Assembly: GCA_910584965.1 (NCBI GenBank) | Contig: CAJUDZ010000002.1 | Span: 166,580-230,579, forward strand | From: an uncultured Lachnospiraceae bacterium | GTDB taxonomy: Bacteria; Bacillota; Clostridia; Lachnospirales; Lachnospiraceae | Length of the DNA: 64,000 nt | Direction of reading: 5' to 3' | Part shown: in pieces, positions 1 through 8,364 of the stretch | Numbering within the stretch: the stretch's first letter is position 1 | Layout of the letters: every line of letters begins with the position of its first letter | Made by a program: the position numbers and the translations under genes | The notes under the pieces: model-generated | What the model saw: only the letters and a program-made list of their open reading frames with translations | The model's database searches: none | Told to the model about the DNA's origin: nothing

Positions 1-618
1 AAAGAACCGGTAAATGCTCCGGAGAAAGAATCACATTCCGACAGCTCTTCCGAAGATACGGAAAGCGGCCGGGAGAACAATCAGGAAAGCGGTCAGGAGA
101 ACAATCAGGAAAGCGGTCAGGAGAACAATCAGGGAAGCAGCCAGGAGAACAACCAGGGAAGCAGCCAGGAGAACAGTCAGGGAAGCGGTCAGAAGACCGA
201 ACAGAAACAGACAAAAGCACCGGAGACGGTGAAAGCGCCTGAAACATCAGCCGCACAGCAGACGCCTGTCCGGAATCAGACAGCGGAGAAGGAAAAAGAA
301 ACATCGTTCGTTCCCGTTTCGGATTCCCGTCCGTCGGCCGCAGATTCTTCCGAAGAGAAAGAAGAGGCAGCGCAGGAGATCATAACGGAAGAGGCAGACT
401 TTACGGCATCCGCGCAGGAGCCGTCTGCCGGGAAAGAATGGGGAAGCGTGGAAGGAGACCGGTCTGACATGGGGACGGAGGAACTTGAGCCGGATAAAAC
501 CGCAGATATCAGTTCCTTACTCAACGAAGACAAAATTTTCTGGAGCATACTGGCTTCCATTTCGGGTATCGGTGTGATCAGTATTATCAGCATTATTATT
601 GTGAAAATGCGAGGGTGA
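1..618 (+). CDS. C-terminal part of a repeat-rich, membrane-anchored surface protein (5' end outside window)
   Basis: The reading frame is open from base 1 and ends at TGA 616-618, so about 205 C-terminal residues are present and the start lies upstream. The visible part is hydrophilic and low in complexity. About five eight-residue units of the type ENNQESGQ come first, followed by a Glu/Ser/Ala-rich stretch. The last 30 residues form one hydrophobic helix (starting IFWSILASISGIG) followed by KMRG, which is a C-terminal membrane anchor with a short cytosolic tail. This suggests a stalk-like extracellular or wall-spanning linker. No catalytic domain is visible, and the function depends on the missing N-terminal part. 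A different frame across the repeats gives an arginine-rich ORF that is only an artefact. Confidence 0.75.
   Translation, partial: KEPVNAPEKESHSDSSSEDTESGRENNQESGQENNQESGQENNQGSSQENNQGSSQENSQGSGQKTEQKQTKAPETVKAPETSAAQQTPVRNQTAEKEKETSFVPVSDSRPSAADSSEEKEEAAQEIITEEADFTASAQEPSAGKEWGSVEGDRSDMGTEELEPDKTADISSLLNEDKIFWSILASISGIGVISIISIIIVKMRG
70..192 (+). repeat. 24-bp in-frame tandem repeat, about five copies
   Basis: Units read CAG GAG AAC AAT CAG GAA AGC GGT with drift in later copies (GGA AGC AGC). They encode an eight-residue Glu/Asn/Gln/Ser/Gly repeat in the stalk of the partial protein. The 24-bp period keeps frame, so copy number can change without breaking the gene. It is coding, not a CRISPR. 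Confidence 0.85.
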
Positions 619-683
619 TGAACAACAGAAAACAGGGATAAACGGTTTCTGAAAATCCCTTCCCGCGTCCGTCGCGGCGGGGC

Positions 684-712
684 TTGACACGGAAAGCGGA
701 ATCGTGCATAAT
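684..712 (+). promoter_or_regulatory. Sigma-70-type promoter upstream of the MATE gene leader
   Basis: TTGACA at 684-689 and CATAAT at 707-712 are separated by 17 bases. Transcription should start near 719, leaving a leader of about 195 nt before the MATE start codon. A strong terminator hairpin lies inside that leader. Confidence 0.7.
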
Positions 713-763
713 GAATTTACAAAACCCGCGCGGGTGTGGATTTTTTAAGAGTGATCTTTTTTC

Positions 764-799
764 GCCACACAGCTCATAAAATGGCTGTGTGGCTTTTTT
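764..799 (+). terminator. Intrinsic terminator inside the MATE leader (possible attenuator)
   Basis: The 10-bp stem GCCACACAGC (764-773) pairs perfectly with GCTGTGTGGC (784-793) and is followed by six T. It lies about 45-80 nt downstream of the predicted transcription start. The leader also has GTGTGG at 735-740, which could pair with CCACAC of the terminator stem as an alternative fold. It could instead end a small RNA, or serve the upstream gene. Confidence 0.75.
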
Positions 800-913
800 G
801 TGCATTTTTTCAAAATCCCCTGCGGTTCGATATCATGATGGGTAATTGCGAAACGCATTATTTCAAGACAGCAGTTGTGCAAGACAGAGCAATCATAAGC
901 GAGGAGATTCATT

Positions 914-2254
914 ATGGAACAGAATTTTATGAAAGAGAAAAAAGTACTGCCGTTAGTGTTGTCCATGTCGCTGCCCATGATTATTTCCATGGCGGTAAAC
1001 TCGTTGTATAACATTGTGGACAGTTATTTTGTGGCGAGATTAAGCGAGGACGCCATGACGGCGCTGGCGCTTGTTTTTCCGATACAGAACCTGATCAATG
1101 CGATCGCAATCGGTTTCGGCATCGGAATCAACGCGAGCGTGGCATATTATCTTGGCGCGGATGACAGGGAGAAGGCGGACCGGGCTGCAACGCTCGGGAT
1201 ATTTCTGAATTTTGTGCACGGCGCGGTACTGACGGTGTTGTGCATTGCCGTGATGCCCCGTTTCCTGAGGGCCTTCTCGCCCGCGGAGGAAGTGCTGCAC
1301 GCGGCGCTGATCTATTCAAACCGGGCATTTTTGTTTTCCGCAGTCATTGCTCTGGGGCTGGCATATGAGAAAATTTTTCAGGCGGTCGGCAGAATGAAGG
1401 TGACGATGGTCAGCATGATGTGCGGTTTTATCGTCAATATTGTCCTGGATCCGCTGATGATCTTTGGCATCGGTGTTTTCCCGGCGATGGGAATTGCGGG
1501 GGCGGCCTGGGCGACCGGAATCGGTCAGTGCGTTTCCCTGCTGATCTATATGATCTGTTACAGAGTCCGGCCGATACCCGTCAGGATAGAACGCAGACAT
1601 CTGTGCATGGATAAGCAGATGTTTGTGAAATTATATTCCATAGGGATTCCTGCGGTTTTGAATATGGCGCTCCCTTCCCTGTTAATTTCCGCGCTGAACG
1701 GTATTCTGGCGGCTTTTTCTGAAAAATATGTGCTTGTGCTGGGCATTTATTATAAGCTGCAGACTTTTATCTATCTGACTGCCAACGGGATTATCCAGGG
1801 GATACGGCCGCTTGTCGGATATAATTTCGGAGCGGGAGAGCATGGCCGCGTGGAAGAAATTTTCCGGACGACGCTCAGGCTGACCGCGGGCATTATGGCG
1901 GTTGGAAGCATTTTATCCTGGGCGATTCCGGAACGGCTCATAGGCCTCTTTACATCAAATGCAGAGACCATGGGAATCGGCGTAACGGCGCTGCATATTA
2001 TCAGTCTTGGCTTTATCACGTCGGCCGTGTCCGTTTCCTGCAGCGGCGCATTGGAGGGATTGGGAAAGGGCAGGCAGTCTTTATATATTTCGCTGGCAAG
2101 GTATGTGGCGGTCATTCTGCCGGCGGCATTCATATTCAGCAGATTTGCAGGCGCGGACGGCGTGTGGTATGCGTTTGCCTTTTCCGAATGCGTGTCTGCG
2201 GGGGCAGCTTATTTTATTTACAGAAGGTCCGGTTTGATTTTTGAAGCGGAATAG
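914..2254 (+). CDS. MATE family multidrug/Na+ efflux protein
   Basis: A 446-residue polytopic protein with about 12 hydrophobic segments and the MATE two-repeat layout. The N-terminal part has MALPMIIS-like sequence (LVLSMSLPMIISMAVNSLYNIVD), and the second half repeats the pattern around residues 240-270. It should export cationic compounds or drugs across the cytoplasmic membrane using an ion gradient. The start is chosen at ATG 914 behind GAGGAG. Family assignment is firm, the substrate is unknown. The gene stands alone behind a leader with a terminator, so expression may be conditional. A weak hairpin with a T-rich tail follows the stop. Confidence 0.9.
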   Translation: MEQNFMKEKKVLPLVLSMSLPMIISMAVNSLYNIVDSYFVARLSEDAMTALALVFPIQNLINAIAIGFGIGINASVAYYLGADDREKADRAATLGIFLNFVHGAVLTVLCIAVMPRFLRAFSPAEEVLHAALIYSNRAFLFSAVIALGLAYEKIFQAVGRMKVTMVSMMCGFIVNIVLDPLMIFGIGVFPAMGIAGAAWATGIGQCVSLLIYMICYRVRPIPVRIERRHLCMDKQMFVKLYSIGIPAVLNMALPSLLISALNGILAAFSEKYVLVLGIYYKLQTFIYLTANGIIQGIRPLVGYNFGAGEHGRVEEIFRTTLRLTAGIMAVGSILSWAIPERLIGLFTSNAETMGIGVTALHIISLGFITSAVSVSCSGALEGLGKGRQSLYISLARYVAVILPAAFIFSRFAGADGVWYAFAFSECVSAGAAYFIYRRSGLIFEAE

Positions 2255-2280
2255 GATACAATTTGTAAGAAACAGTCTTT

Positions 2281-2303
2281 AAACAGGGCAGCCTGTTTCT
2301 TTC
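2281..2303 (+). terminator. Probable weak terminator after the MATE gene
   Basis: AAACAGG (2281-2287) pairs with CCTGTTT (2292-2298) around a GCAG loop, followed by CTTTC. The stem is short and the T run is interrupted, so termination may be partial. Confidence 0.4.
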
Positions 2304-2332
2304 GCATCCTGTCCTGAGAAAGGAACCATGAT

Positions 2333-3823
2333 ATGATAATTAAAACGCCGGCAGTCTGTCTTTTGCTTGTTATTTACATGATCGGATTTTATTATCGGAA
2401 ACCGCATATTCCCATAAAATCCACCAGAATTTTTCAGGTTCTGGCGGGGACAGCGGTTGTCAATGTGTTATTCGACCTGATTACGATCTATACGGTGAAC
2501 CACAGGAATATCGTTCCGAATTATGTAAATCTGATTGCGCATATTATTTACCTGATGTCCATTCTGAGTTTTATTTATATTCTGTTTCTGTACATGAGAA
2601 GTTATCTGGAAGGGAAAATAACGTTTCGAAAGAAGATCATGATATTGCAGGCGCTGCCGTTTGGCCTTTCTTCTCTGGGCATTCTGATATTGCCGATCAC
2701 CTATGTACAGGGGGAAATGACGGATTATTCCCTGGGGCCGAAGGCCTATGCGCTGTATGGAAGCATCGTCATTTATCTGATACTGATTCTGTATTATTGC
2801 CTGCGTTACTGGGAAATCCTGGACAGGGAAAAAAGGGTGGCCATTATTCTTGCGGTGCCGATTTTTGTATTGATTTCCGTCATACAGATGCTGATTCCGG
2901 AAACGCTTCTGGTGGTTGCCGGTTCCACGCTGATACTGCTTGGGCTGATACTGAGCAATGAAAATGCGGAAAAATATGTGGATGAGAAAACGGCGCTGTT
3001 TAACCAGTATGCTTTCGAAAAGGTACTGGAGGAGTTTGACTTTGACAGGCAGAAAGCGCTGATCGCGGTTCTCTGTTTCAGCAGGACGGAGAATAATTAT
3101 GACTGGAAGCAGGACGGTCTGATTCTGCGGGAAATTTATAAGGAAATCAGGGGATACCGTTTAAGAGGATACCGTATCTGTGAGAACGGCGTTGTCTTTC
3201 TGGGAAATACGGAAGAGCGGGTCAGGATGATTCTGGAAGAAGTAAAAAGCGCTGTGGAGGAAAAATTCGGAAAAGATAATATTACCATCGAGACCAAACT
3301 TTTATCGGATGAGGAAGCGTCCACAAGGTATAACTGCATGCAGAATATCATTGCGTTCTGCACGGAAACGGGCAGACATTTTGCCTATATCGATTATCTG
3401 ACGCACATATTTAACAGGAACGCGCTGGAGCGGGATCTTGTCCGGCTCGATGAAAAAGGCGGCGCCGGCAGTTATTATCTGATCGCCGATCTGAACGATT
3501 TAAAACTTGTGAACGATACGATCGGGCATTCGGCGGGCGATAAGCTGCTGCAGGGCTTCGCCGGCCTTCTGGAAAGTGCGGCGGGAGACGCCGGAAGGGC
3601 ATACCGCCAGGGCGGCGATGAATTTGCGGTTCTTTACAGCGGAGACGTGCAGAAGTTTATGCGTGATCTGGCAGAACGCTGCAAAGCCTATAACAGATTG
3701 AGCAGCATTCCTGTCAGTTACGCGATCGGATATTGTTCGCTTGACGATGTAAATTTTATGAATATTGCGGACAGCATGATGTATGAGAATAAAAGGAGGA
3801 TCAAGCAGCAGAAAAACCGTTAG
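2333..3823 (+). CDS. Membrane-anchored diguanylate cyclase (GGDEF)
   Basis: A 496-residue protein. Residues 1 to about 210 form seven or so membrane helices, like the 7TM sensor modules attached to histidine kinases. A middle region of about 130 residues has no clear motif. The C-terminal GGDEF domain has intact GGDEF at residues 427-431, so cyclic-di-GMP synthesis is likely. The YLTHIFNRNALERD helix near residue 345-360 marks the domain start. No RxxD inhibitory site is obvious. The start ATG 2333 follows AAAGGA at a normal spacing. The stop overlaps the convergent MerR gene by a few bases. The signal sensed is unknown. Confidence 0.88.
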   Translation: MIIKTPAVCLLLVIYMIGFYYRKPHIPIKSTRIFQVLAGTAVVNVLFDLITIYTVNHRNIVPNYVNLIAHIIYLMSILSFIYILFLYMRSYLEGKITFRKKIMILQALPFGLSSLGILILPITYVQGEMTDYSLGPKAYALYGSIVIYLILILYYCLRYWEILDREKRVAIILAVPIFVLISVIQMLIPETLLVVAGSTLILLGLILSNENAEKYVDEKTALFNQYAFEKVLEEFDFDRQKALIAVLCFSRTENNYDWKQDGLILREIYKEIRGYRLRGYRICENGVVFLGNTEERVRMILEEVKSAVEEKFGKDNITIETKLLSDEEASTRYNCMQNIIAFCTETGRHFAYIDYLTHIFNRNALERDLVRLDEKGGAGSYYLIADLNDLKLVNDTIGHSAGDKLLQGFAGLLESAAGDAGRAYRQGGDEFAVLYSGDVQKFMRDLAERCKAYNRLSSIPVSYAIGYCSLDDVNFMNIADSMMYENKRRIKQQKNR

Positions 3824-4665
3824 ACATCAGGACGGCCGCAGGGAATTTCGATCTGGACGATATAATCTTCCACCCGGTCGATCACATTTTCGTTGATGCC
3901 CTTTTCATAAGAAAAACCGGATAAGGTCAGGCCCTGTCTGCCGGCATAGTCCAAAATGGCCTGATATCTGAGGGGGATTTTATCAAAGCCGCCCTTATGA
4001 AAGGCTCTGATATATTTTCCGCCGGGCTGTATGTGCAGCCCGGTTTCCGGCGCGGGAGCGCTTTCGTTCAGGATGGGAATTTCGATAAACAGCCTGGAAT
4101 AATCGTCAAAACGTCCGTGAAGCAGGCTGTCTACCGGAATCATGGAGCCGTAAGAAGCGTCGTGCAGGCGGCCAAGCTGGTATTTGGCCGTTTCCGCGGT
4201 AATCAGTTCCACCTCTTTTTCAAAAGAAATGTCGGCGGAAATATCAACCGTGACAAGACAGCGTTCCTCTTTTTCGACGACGCTGATTTCCGAAAGATCC
4301 ATGGTCATCAGAGTAACCATGTTCCGGTGATGGCCGCACAACGTTTTTCTGACCGCCTGTAAGTGCAGGATATTGCGGTCGAGTTCCGCAATCTTTTCGT
4401 CGAGAAGGCTTTTCAGGCTGGCGGCGGAGCGGTTTGCCATGAAGTCCTGTATTTCAGGCAGGGAGACATTCAGCTCCCGTAGCAGCAGAATGGTCTCCAG
4501 AACAGGGCTTTGGTGATAGTTATAACAGCGGTAGCCGTTTTCGGGGTTGATGGCAGCGGGCCTGAACAGACCGATCTGGTCATACCACATCAACGTTTTT
4601 TTGTTAATGCCGTGCATAGCGGCAAATTGTCCGATGGTGAGAAGCTTGTCTTTTTCATTCATCAT
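3820..4665 (-). CDS. MerR-family regulator with GyrI-like effector domain
   Basis: A 281-residue protein. The N-terminal winged helix is typical of MerR (LTIGQFAAMHGINKKTLMWYDQIGLFRPA), followed by the dimerisation helix. From about residue 120 a GyrI-like/AraC effector-binding domain follows, as in BmrR, so it probably binds a hydrophobic or cationic ligand and activates transcription by DNA distortion. I place the start at 4665 because AAAGGAAAAC precedes it; an upstream in-frame ATG at 4758 lies inside the PPOX gene and has no site. It is transcribed with the PPOX gene (4683-5177) at 17-bp spacing. The target is unknown; the nearby MATE pump is only a guess. Confidence 0.85.
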   Translation of the reverse strand: MMNEKDKLLTIGQFAAMHGINKKTLMWYDQIGLFRPAAINPENGYRCYNYHQSPVLETILLLRELNVSLPEIQDFMANRSAASLKSLLDEKIAELDRNILHLQAVRKTLCGHHRNMVTLMTMDLSEISVVEKEERCLVTVDISADISFEKEVELITAETAKYQLGRLHDASYGSMIPVDSLLHGRFDDYSRLFIEIPILNESAPAPETGLHIQPGGKYIRAFHKGGFDKIPLRYQAILDYAGRQGLTLSGFSYEKGINENVIDRVEDYIVQIEIPCGRPDV

Positions 4666-4682
4666 GTTTTCCTTTGCCGGAT

Positions 4683-5177
4683 TCAGGAAGGATTTTGGGG
4701 GACGAGCTCGATCGCTTCCTTGCCGGATAAATGCTCGATCGAAAGTTCTATCATGCACAGGCGGTCAAAGTCCCGGCTGATTGCCAGCAGCCGTCCCTCC
4801 GGGGTATCGCCCGGATGATATTTTACGGCCAGCATTTCAATGGAATCTCTGATTTCCGCCTCTTCTTCCAGAATGCGTATTCTGCCGAAAGCGATGACGC
4901 TTCTGTAGAAGGTCGTGTATTTTTCAGGCACGATATGATCCTGTTCGATCACGCAGAAGGATGCCTTCTGACATTGGCGGACAGCGTCGATTTTGTGACC
5001 GTTTCTGGCGCTGTGAAAATACAGTTTTGAATCGTTATAGACATAGCTTATTGGGATGGCGTAAGGATAGCCGTCATCTCCGGACAGCGCCAGGACGCCG
5101 GAGGCGCCTTTTTCTAAAATCCTGATACATTCCTGCGGTGCAAGGGCCTGTTTTATTCTGCGCATTTCACGAAACAT
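4683..5177 (-). CDS. Pyridoxamine 5'-phosphate oxidase-like (NimA-type) flavin-binding protein
   Basis: A 164-residue protein with the split-barrel FMN-binding pattern of the PPOX/NimA group: MRRIKQALAPQECIRIL, then GVLALSGDDGYPYAIPISY and LYFHSARNGHKIDA. Such proteins bind FMN or related flavins. NimA relatives reduce nitroimidazoles, others are of unknown role. The start ATG 5177 has GGGAGG at a good distance, and a matching promoter lies just upstream. It is the first gene of a two-gene operon with the MerR regulator, which suggests an inducible detoxification pair. The exact substrate cannot be read from sequence. Confidence 0.82.
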   Translation of the reverse strand: MFREMRRIKQALAPQECIRILEKGASGVLALSGDDGYPYAIPISYVYNDSKLYFHSARNGHKIDAVRQCQKASFCVIEQDHIVPEKYTTFYRSVIAFGRIRILEEEAEIRDSIEMLAVKYHPGDTPEGRLLAISRDFDRLCMIELSIEHLSGKEAIELVPQNPS

Positions 5178-5209
5178 GGTTTTCCTCCCGATAATCAGAT
5201 AATGCTACA

Positions 5210-5238
5210 ATTATATGTCGGAATGATTGAAATGGCAA
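5210..5238 (-). promoter_or_regulatory. Promoter of the PPOX-MerR operon
   Basis: On the minus strand TTGCCA (5238-5233) and TATAAT (5215-5210) are 17 bases apart, about 33 bases before the PPOX start codon. It stands back to back with the carboxypeptidase promoter. Confidence 0.7.
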
Positions 5239-5250
5239 GTTGATTTTGGG

Positions 5251-5280
5251 TTGACATTGGCCCCCTGTTCGCAATATAGT
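5251..5280 (+). promoter_or_regulatory. Promoter of the D,D-carboxypeptidase gene
   Basis: TTGACA at 5251-5256 and TATAGT at 5275-5280 with an 18-base spacer. The transcript would carry a leader of about 80 nt before ATG 5369. Confidence 0.65.
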
Positions 5281-5368
5281 AGTAAACAGATAGAGCGGAC
5301 GGCGCCGTTTGGGATAAGGCGTCCGGAATTGAAAATGAACTTTGTAAAGAGAATATAGAGGTGTTAAA

Positions 5369-6616
5369 ATGACCGGGTATTACGATGATGAAGAAAGGCG
5401 CCGGCGGCGCCGGGCAAAGCGCATGGAGGAAATGCGGAAGAAAAAGAAACGGCAGGCGTTATTCCGGAAGTGCCTTCCGTTTGGGATGGCGGTCATTCTT
5501 GTAATAATCGCCGCCGCGGTTTTCATGGGAAGAGGCCGGAAGGCGGAGAAAGCAGACAGGCAGGTGAAGACGGAAGAAGCGGAACAGAAATCAGAGGAGA
5601 TGGAGCCGGGGCAGGAGGAAACCGAACCGGAGCCGGAGAAAAAGGAAGAAGAGAAGCCGGCGTCGGAAGAAAAGAAGAAGACGTCGAAGAAAAGCGGCTC
5701 GGAAGGAGCAGAAACAATTGTCAGCGCGAAAACAGGACAGGCAGTAATAACGCTGAAAGAACGATATGAGAGCTGGAAAGAAGAAAAAGGCAACGCTCAA
5801 AAGACCATATTTCAATATGAAGCCGGGGAAGATACCCTGCGGCTTGGCGGAGAAGTCACGGGGACTTACGCGATTTTCGTAGATGTGGAGGAAGAGAAGA
5901 TTCTGGCATGCAAGGCCGAAAAGACACGGCTTGTTCCTGCGTCCATGACGAAGGTGCTGACGCTGCTTGTTGCGGTGGAGCATATTACCGATCTGAACGA
6001 CGAATTTGAAATCACAAGGGAAATAACGGATTATTGTTTTAAGAATGACTGCAGCGTGGCAGGATATGCGGTAGGAGAGAAAGTGACTGTCCGCGATCTG
6101 CTGTACGGTGCGATTCTTCCTTCCGGGGGAGACGGCGCGCTGGGGCTTGCGATTTATACCGCGGGTTCGCAGGAGGCTTTTGTGGAGCTGATGAACAAGA
6201 AACTTGCACAGCTTGGCTTATCCGAAAGCGCGCATTTTACGAATTGTGTGGGAATCTATGACGAAAATCACTACTGTACGGCCTATGATCTGGCGGTCAT
6301 TATGGAGGCGGCAATGCAGAATCAGATCTGCCGTGAAATATTGTCTTCCCGCACTTATGTGACGTCCAAAACAGAAGAGCATCCGGATGGGATAGAGTTA
6401 TCCAACTGGTTTCTGCGCCGCATTGAAGATAAGGATACCGGCGGTATGACCATGTATGGGAAAACAGGATATGTGGACCAGTCGGGGAGCTGTGCTGTCA
6501 GCGCAGGAATCGGCGCAGACGGCAGAGAATATATCTGTGTGATTGCAAATTCCCAAAACAAGTGGTACTGCATCACCGATCATGCGGGGCTGTACAAGCG
6601 GTTTTCGGGAAGTTAA
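5369..6616 (+). CDS. Serine-type D-alanyl-D-alanine carboxypeptidase, membrane-anchored (S11 family)
   Basis: A 415-residue protein. A very basic N-terminus (RRRRRAKR) is followed by one membrane helix near residues 35-52, a Lys/Glu/Pro-rich linker to about residue 125, then a penicillin-binding fold. The active-site SxxK is S192-M-T-K195 and the third motif is K365-T-G367. The second motif, normally SxN, reads S252-G-G-D, so the Asn is replaced; this variation may be a family trait. It should trim the terminal D-Ala of peptidoglycan stems outside the membrane. The N-in anchor contrasts with the usual cleaved signal plus C-terminal amphipathic helix. Start ATG 5369 follows AGAGGTG. Confidence 0.87.
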   Translation: MTGYYDDEERRRRRRAKRMEEMRKKKKRQALFRKCLPFGMAVILVIIAAAVFMGRGRKAEKADRQVKTEEAEQKSEEMEPGQEETEPEPEKKEEEKPASEEKKKTSKKSGSEGAETIVSAKTGQAVITLKERYESWKEEKGNAQKTIFQYEAGEDTLRLGGEVTGTYAIFVDVEEEKILACKAEKTRLVPASMTKVLTLLVAVEHITDLNDEFEITREITDYCFKNDCSVAGYAVGEKVTVRDLLYGAILPSGGDGALGLAIYTAGSQEAFVELMNKKLAQLGLSESAHFTNCVGIYDENHYCTAYDLAVIMEAAMQNQICREILSSRTYVTSKTEEHPDGIELSNWFLRRIEDKDTGGMTMYGKTGYVDQSGSCAVSAGIGADGREYICVIANSQNKWYCITDHAGLYKRFSGS

Positions 6617-6792
6617 AGACCGCGGAATGCAGGATGAAACAGGGCGATGTCAAATAAGCGAAAAATTTGCTGAAAATTGTGGAAAAAAGAACAATGCTTT
6701 TTTGACAGCGTATGATATAATAAACGAATATAAGTCTTAATCCTTGTTTTATGCGATTAGAGATTACTATTATTTAATCAGGAGGAAATAAT

Positions 6793-8136
6793 ATGAGCAA
6801 CCAATTAGTATGGAGGGAACGTTATAATATCGGAGTAGACTTTATTGACAGAGAACATAAGAAGCTTTTCAGCATTTTGAATAAACTGCTGGCGGCCGGA
6901 AAAGAAGGAGAGAAGAGCCGCTGGGCCTGCCAGGAAGGAATCAAATATTTCAAAGACCATGCAATGAAGCACTTTTCAGAAGAAGAAGCCTATATGGCTT
7001 CTATTCATTATATCGGTTACGACACACACAGGCGTCTGCACGATAATTTCCGGAAAAAGATGCTGCCTGCGCTGGAAAAAGAGCTGAAACAGACTGCCTA
7101 TTCCGAAGACGCTGTCAGCCACTTTCTGGGCGTCTGTTCGGGATGGCTGATCGGGCATACCCTGACGGAAGATCATGCGATTGTCGAAAAAAAAGCGAGC
7201 AAATGGGAAGCGCTTCTTCCGGAAAACGAACAGACCGTTATGGAGCATACCATTCTTAAGCTTTTGAGCGATCTGTTCCAGCTGGATGCGCGGGTGATCA
7301 GCGAGTGTTACGGTGGGGAGCGTTTTGGAAAGGGCATTTACTACCGGCTGAATTATGAGAATAAGAACGGCGAGAGATGGGAGATTATGCTTGTTTTTGA
7401 AGAAAAGCTGATCATCAAAACGATCGGAAGCATGATCGATACGGACGCCAATACGGTAGATGCCATGATGATGAATGCGACCCGTTTTACGGCGCAGCAG
7501 TTTGTAAACTGTGTCAGCAAGCAGTTTCCGTCGGCGGAACTGTTCGAAATGAAAGAGGAAAATCTTCTTACATATGATCAGTTTCAACGGGCTTTCGAAA
7601 GACAGCAGCCGCAGTTCAGCCTGCTGTTCGACACACAAAAAGGTTATTTTGCTTATTGCGTGACCGCGCCGCATCTGGTTCAGGATGATAATGAAACTCC
7701 CATTGTAGCGGAAAACGCAATGGAAGAAGTGAAGAAATACGTTGAAAAGAAAAAGACAAGCAAGAAAAAGAAAATACTTATCGTGGATGATTCGGAACTC
7801 GTGCGGGAGGCAATGAAAAGGCTGTTTGGCCTGGAATATGAGGTTACGCCGGCAAGCTCCGGTCTGGCGGCGATCAGGTGTATCACGCTGAACCGGCCCG
7901 ACCTGATTCTGCTGGATTACGAAATGCCGGTCTGCGACGGAAGCCAGGTGCTGGAGATGATTCGCGCTGAAGAAGATTTTGCGGATATTCCGGTATTCTT
8001 CCTGACGGGACGTGTGGATAAGGAAACCGTGAAGAAGGTAATCGCTTTAAAACCGACCGGATACCTGGTGAAAACACAGAACATGTCGGAGATCAAAAAA
8101 GGAATTGATAATTATTTTGCGGGGAAAAAGGCCTAG
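6793..8136 (+). CDS. Three-domain fusion: bacteriohemerythrin, CheX-like domain, receiver domain
   Basis: A 447-residue cytosolic protein. Residues 1-135 are a bacteriohemerythrin with all seven expected di-iron ligands visible: H22, H60, E64, H79, H83, H122 and D127. A middle part (about 150-310) resembles CheX-type chemotaxis phosphatases, with a QFVNCVSKQF helix. The C-terminal receiver (about 325-445) has a phosphorylatable D375 in LLDYEMP, a TG switch residue and K427. It therefore couples oxygen binding to phosphorylation signalling, plausibly in aerotaxis together with the chemoreceptor at 11.7 kb. The CheX call is the least certain part. The start has AGGAGG at the normal distance. 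A strong terminator follows. Confidence 0.8.
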   Translation: MSNQLVWRERYNIGVDFIDREHKKLFSILNKLLAAGKEGEKSRWACQEGIKYFKDHAMKHFSEEEAYMASIHYIGYDTHRRLHDNFRKKMLPALEKELKQTAYSEDAVSHFLGVCSGWLIGHTLTEDHAIVEKKASKWEALLPENEQTVMEHTILKLLSDLFQLDARVISECYGGERFGKGIYYRLNYENKNGERWEIMLVFEEKLIIKTIGSMIDTDANTVDAMMMNATRFTAQQFVNCVSKQFPSAELFEMKEENLLTYDQFQRAFERQQPQFSLLFDTQKGYFAYCVTAPHLVQDDNETPIVAENAMEEVKKYVEKKKTSKKKKILIVDDSELVREAMKRLFGLEYEVTPASSGLAAIRCITLNRPDLILLDYEMPVCDGSQVLEMIRAEEDFADIPVFFLTGRVDKETVKKVIALKPTGYLVKTQNMSEIKKGIDNYFAGKKA

Positions 8137-8220
8137 GGAATCGGTGCCATGTGAAAAACGGGCCTTTTGGATGAAATAACGATGGACCGGAGAACGAAAA
8201 GGAAATCCGGAACCAATGCG

Positions 8221-8259
8221 CAGACGCGGCAGCTGACGAAAGGCTGCCGCGTCTGTTTT
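8221..8259 (+). terminator. Intrinsic terminator after the hemerythrin fusion gene
   Basis: A perfect 13-bp stem: CAGACGCGGCAGC (8221-8233) with GCTGCCGCGTCTG (8243-8255), then TTTT. Confidence 0.85.
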
Positions 8260-8301
8260 ATATTGTGCGGATCACGGAAGGTAATATTTTTTGAAAACGA
8301 G

Positions 8302-8331
8302 TGAAACTTTTCGGATAGATGAGCGGTCTAA
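8302..8331 (+). promoter_or_regulatory. ECF-type promoter, probable autoregulation of the sigma gene
   Basis: TGAAAC (8302-8307) followed by TTTTCG, and CGGTCTAA about 16 bases on (8324-8331), 34 bases before the sigma gene start. The AAC motif and GTC element match the general form of Firmicute ECF promoters, so the sigma factor probably drives its own operon. Confidence 0.6.
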
Positions 8332-8364
8332 TGGGAACAAAAGGAGAAAAGGAGGAAGGCATGT

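Noticed and set aside
70..192. Possible CRISPR array
   Set aside because: The repeats touch each other without spacers and encode a regular peptide.
14..232. Arginine-rich open frame across the first repeats
   Set aside because: It is the second frame of a 24-bp coding repeat; the frame that ends in the membrane anchor is the natural one.
276..593. Antisense open frame
   Set aside because: Opposite strand of the membrane-anchored protein, with no RBS and serine-rich composition typical of a shadow.
6702..6721. TTGACA and TATAAT before the hemerythrin gene
   Set aside because: Only eight bases separate the two elements, so they do not form one promoter; other pairings have poor spacing.
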